Assembly: GCA_029863005.1 (NCBI GenBank)
Contig: JAOTWF010000011.1
Span: forward strand, 1 to 51,249
Source: Gammaproteobacteria bacterium
GTDB lineage: Bacteria > Pseudomonadota > Gammaproteobacteria > Acidiferrobacterales > Sulfurifustaceae
Direction of reading: 5' to 3'
Length of the DNA stretch: 51,249 nt
The notes beneath the pieces are model-generated. The model was given only the letters and a program-made list of their open reading frames with translations. It made no database searches and was not told where the DNA came from. Below are positions 49,628-51,249 of the stretch, one piece after another (the stretch's first letter is position 1; the number at the start of each line of letters is the position of its first letter). A program made the position numbers and the translations under genes.

Positions 49628-50737
49628 ATGGCCACCTGCGCCTCGTACAGATTGATCCGCCCGCTGCTCTTCTGGCTTCCCGCCGAAACCAGCCACCAAC
49701 TGACCTTCTTATTATTGCGCCTGTTGTATCGTCTGCCCGGTGCGGATGCGCTGACACGTGCGATTTATTCACGTCATCCGACATCCTTGCCAGTCAGCGT
49801 CATGGGGCTGGACTTTCCGAATCCGGTGGGACTGGCGGCCGGTCTCGATAAAAACGCGGAACATATTCGTTCTCTATCGGATTTCGGGTTCGGGTTCCTT
49901 GAGCTCGGTACCGTCACTCCCCGGCCACAACCGGGAAACCAGAAACCTCGTTTGTTCCGCCTGCCTCGGCAGTCGGCGCTGATTAACCGCATGGGATTCA
50001 ATAATGTCGGCATCGAAAGGTTCATCCTCAATCTGACGCGCGAGGACAGATCCTGCCTTGTGGGGGTCAATATCGGTAAAAACCGTGACACGCCGATGGA
50101 ACAAGCGGCCGATGATTACCTTGCCGCCCTGCGCACGGTCTATCCGCATGCGGACTACATCGCCGTTAATATTTCATCCCCCAACACCACTGGCCTGCGC
50201 GATCTGCAGAACGAGGAGAATCTCAACGATCTGCTGCGCCGGCTGAAAGCGGAACAAATGACGTATGCTGAAAAAACTGCGCGGTACGTGCCCATCGCCC
50301 TTAAGATCGCCCCTGATCTGGACGATAGCCAGTTGGCGGCGATCGCCCGTCAGGTGCTGGAACACAAGTTCGATGCCGTGATCGCTACCAATACGACCAT
50401 CACCCGGCCCGGCTTGGGATCAGATCCACTCGCACGCCAGAGCGGCGGACTGAGCGGAAGGCCGCTCAAGACACTCTCCACGGAAATCATCCGAAAACTT
50501 TATGGTCATCTTCAGGGGAACGTTCCGATCATTGGCGTGGGGGGCATCGAGAATGCGCAAGACGCCTGGGACAAGCTCGTCGCCGGCGCCGATCTGATTC
50601 AGATCTACACCGCGCTGATATACGAGGGACCGTGCGTGGTTAAGGCAATTACCCGTGGACTATCCGAACGCGTACAGGCAGCCGGAAAAGCAACCCTCAC
50701 GGAAGCGTTGGAACAGGCCCGGGCAACGCACAATTAA
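49628..50737 (+). CDS. pyrD: dihydroorotate dehydrogenase (quinone), class 2
   Basis: PyrD oxidises dihydroorotate to orotate in pyrimidine synthesis and passes electrons to the membrane quinone pool. The 369-residue protein is class 2: an N-terminal membrane-associating helix pair (RPLLFWLPAETSHQLTFLLL), then FMN-binding GLAAGLDKNAEHIR, the catalytic Ser in NISSPNTTGLRDLQ and the late IGVGGIENAQDAWDKLVAGA. I take ATG 49628; a TTG eight codons upstream is possible but poor. Alone, not in a pyr operon. Confidence 0.95.
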   Translation: MATCASYRLIRPLLFWLPAETSHQLTFLLLRLLYRLPGADALTRAIYSRHPTSLPVSVMGLDFPNPVGLAAGLDKNAEHIRSLSDFGFGFLELGTVTPRPQPGNQKPRLFRLPRQSALINRMGFNNVGIERFILNLTREDRSCLVGVNIGKNRDTPMEQAADDYLAALRTVYPHADYIAVNISSPNTTGLRDLQNEENLNDLLRRLKAEQMTYAEKTARYVPIALKIAPDLDDSQLAAIARQVLEHKFDAVIATNTTITRPGLGSDPLARQSGGLSGRPLKTLSTEIIRKLYGHLQGNVPIIGVGGIENAQDAWDKLVAGADLIQIYTALIYEGPCVVKAITRGLSERVQAAGKATLTEALEQARATHN

Positions 50738-50774
50738 CGATAACCCACGATCAGCCCGCCGCCAGATAATGACG

Positions 50775-51249
50775 TCACGGCTGAGTCGCCGCCGGGCGGG
50801 CTGTAATCACACAGTTGCGGCCTTTCTTCTTGGCGCGGTACAGCGCGTCGTCGGCGCTCTGAATCAGGGTTTGAAAATCGTGGGCATTCTGGCCGAAGCA
50901 GGCCACTCCAATGCTTACGGTGATATTCAGCTTTTTCAGCTTCGGATGTAGCTTAACGGGCACGTCCAGGGATTTGTGTTCGATGGTTTTGCGCAAGCGT
51001 GCCGCCAGGTTCGCCGCGGTTTTCAGGGGCGTGCTCGGGGCCATCACCATGATCTCCTCCCCGCCATAACGCATGACGACATCCGTCGTTCTTACCGTAT
51101 TGACGACCACCTGGGCCAATTCCGCAAGCACGACATCGCCCACTTGGTGACCATAGCTGTCATTGATGCGTTTGAAGTGATCGATGTCGAGCAATAGCAC
51201 AGAAAGCGGTATGCCATAGCGAGTAGCGCGGGCAATCTCGGTCGAGAGG
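50775..51249 (-). CDS. GGDEF diguanylate cyclase, C-terminal part (cut by the window edge)
   Basis: The gene enters from the right edge and ends at 50775, giving the last 157 or so residues. They form most of a GGDEF domain: RATRYGIPLSVLLLDIDHFK, then NDSYGHQVGDVVLAEL, the active-site loop GGEEI in MRYGGEEIMVM, and the inhibitory-site RTTD five residues before it. The loop ends in Ile instead of Phe; the metal-binding acidic pair is intact, so activity is likely. The domain makes cyclic di-GMP. Any N-terminal sensor domain is outside the window. The partial PilZ-based pathway in the window (40087-40404) could use its product. Confidence 0.9.
   Translation of the reverse strand, partial: LSTEIARATRYGIPLSVLLLDIDHFKRINDSYGHQVGDVVLAELAQVVVNTVRTTDVVMRYGGEEIMVMAPSTPLKTAANLAARLRKTIEHKSLDVPVKLHPKLKKLNITVSIGVACFGQNAHDFQTLIQSADDALYRAKKKGRNCVITARPAATQP

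Overview
This window looks like chromosomal core sequence of a gammaproteobacterium outside the enterics. It is moderately GC-rich, densely packed and has many ATGA-type stop/start overlaps. Several gene orders match the gammaproteobacterial chromosome: rluD/pgeF divergent from bamD; aat-bpt-infA facing clpA-clpS; icd facing rluE-nudJ-mnmA-purB. An E. coli-type icd, quinone-dependent pyrD, bamD and an otsA/otsB pair fit that assignment. The closest group could be sulfur-oxidiser-like lineages such as Acidiferrobacterales, but that is only an impression. I see no insertion sequence, prophage, CRISPR array, rRNA or tRNA.

Layout: 1-5.8 kb is envelope and periplasmic material: the start of a PhnD/TtrS-type sensor (cut by the left edge), a DUF4105 protein overlapping a lipoprotein alpha/beta hydrolase, a DUF3015 protein with a perfect terminator, a small lipoprotein and a ZIP metal transporter. 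5.8-8.5 kb has pgeF, rluD and bamD. 8.5-12.6 kb is a tight sucC-sucD-nadE-glnB operon joining a TCA step, NAD synthesis and PII nitrogen sensing. 12.7-16.9 kb is a TolC-MacA-MacB-like tripartite export operon. 17.1-23.1 kb gathers the bacterial Leu/N-degron pathway: a GNAT/FemAB-like protein, aat, bpt, then (across infA) clpA and clpS on the other strand.

23.4-33.1 kb carries a cold-shock gene, an unknown secreted protein with a TPR partner, icd, the rluE-nudJ-mnmA-purB block (hflD, usual between mnmA and purB, is absent), a PLD-like domain protein, an NlpC/P60 lipoprotein, a short secretin-domain protein and a methyltransferase. 33.1-41.6 kb is the least ordinary stretch. It has a GspA/ExeA ATPase with GspB but no other secretion genes, a DHCR24-like flavoprotein with a coupled tiny membrane ORF, two paralogous proteins with a zinc ribbon at each end, a PilZ protein, several small orphan proteins and two intergenic regions with nested inverted repeats that may be structured RNA. 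41.6-51.2 kb returns to ordinary metabolism and osmotic physiology: ilvD, a DUF481 barrel, a tandem ACT protein, an overlapping otsB-mscS-otsA operon, a DUF389 membrane protein, pyrD and a diguanylate cyclase cut by the right edge.

No single locus is a clear new defence or biosynthetic system. The best candidates for undescribed biology are the double-zinc-ribbon paralogs with the surrounding orphan GspAB/secretin-domain genes, the GNAT protein fused into the N-degron operon, the channel gene inside the trehalose operon, and the two structured intergenic elements. Product names rest on motif recognition by eye; no database search was run.
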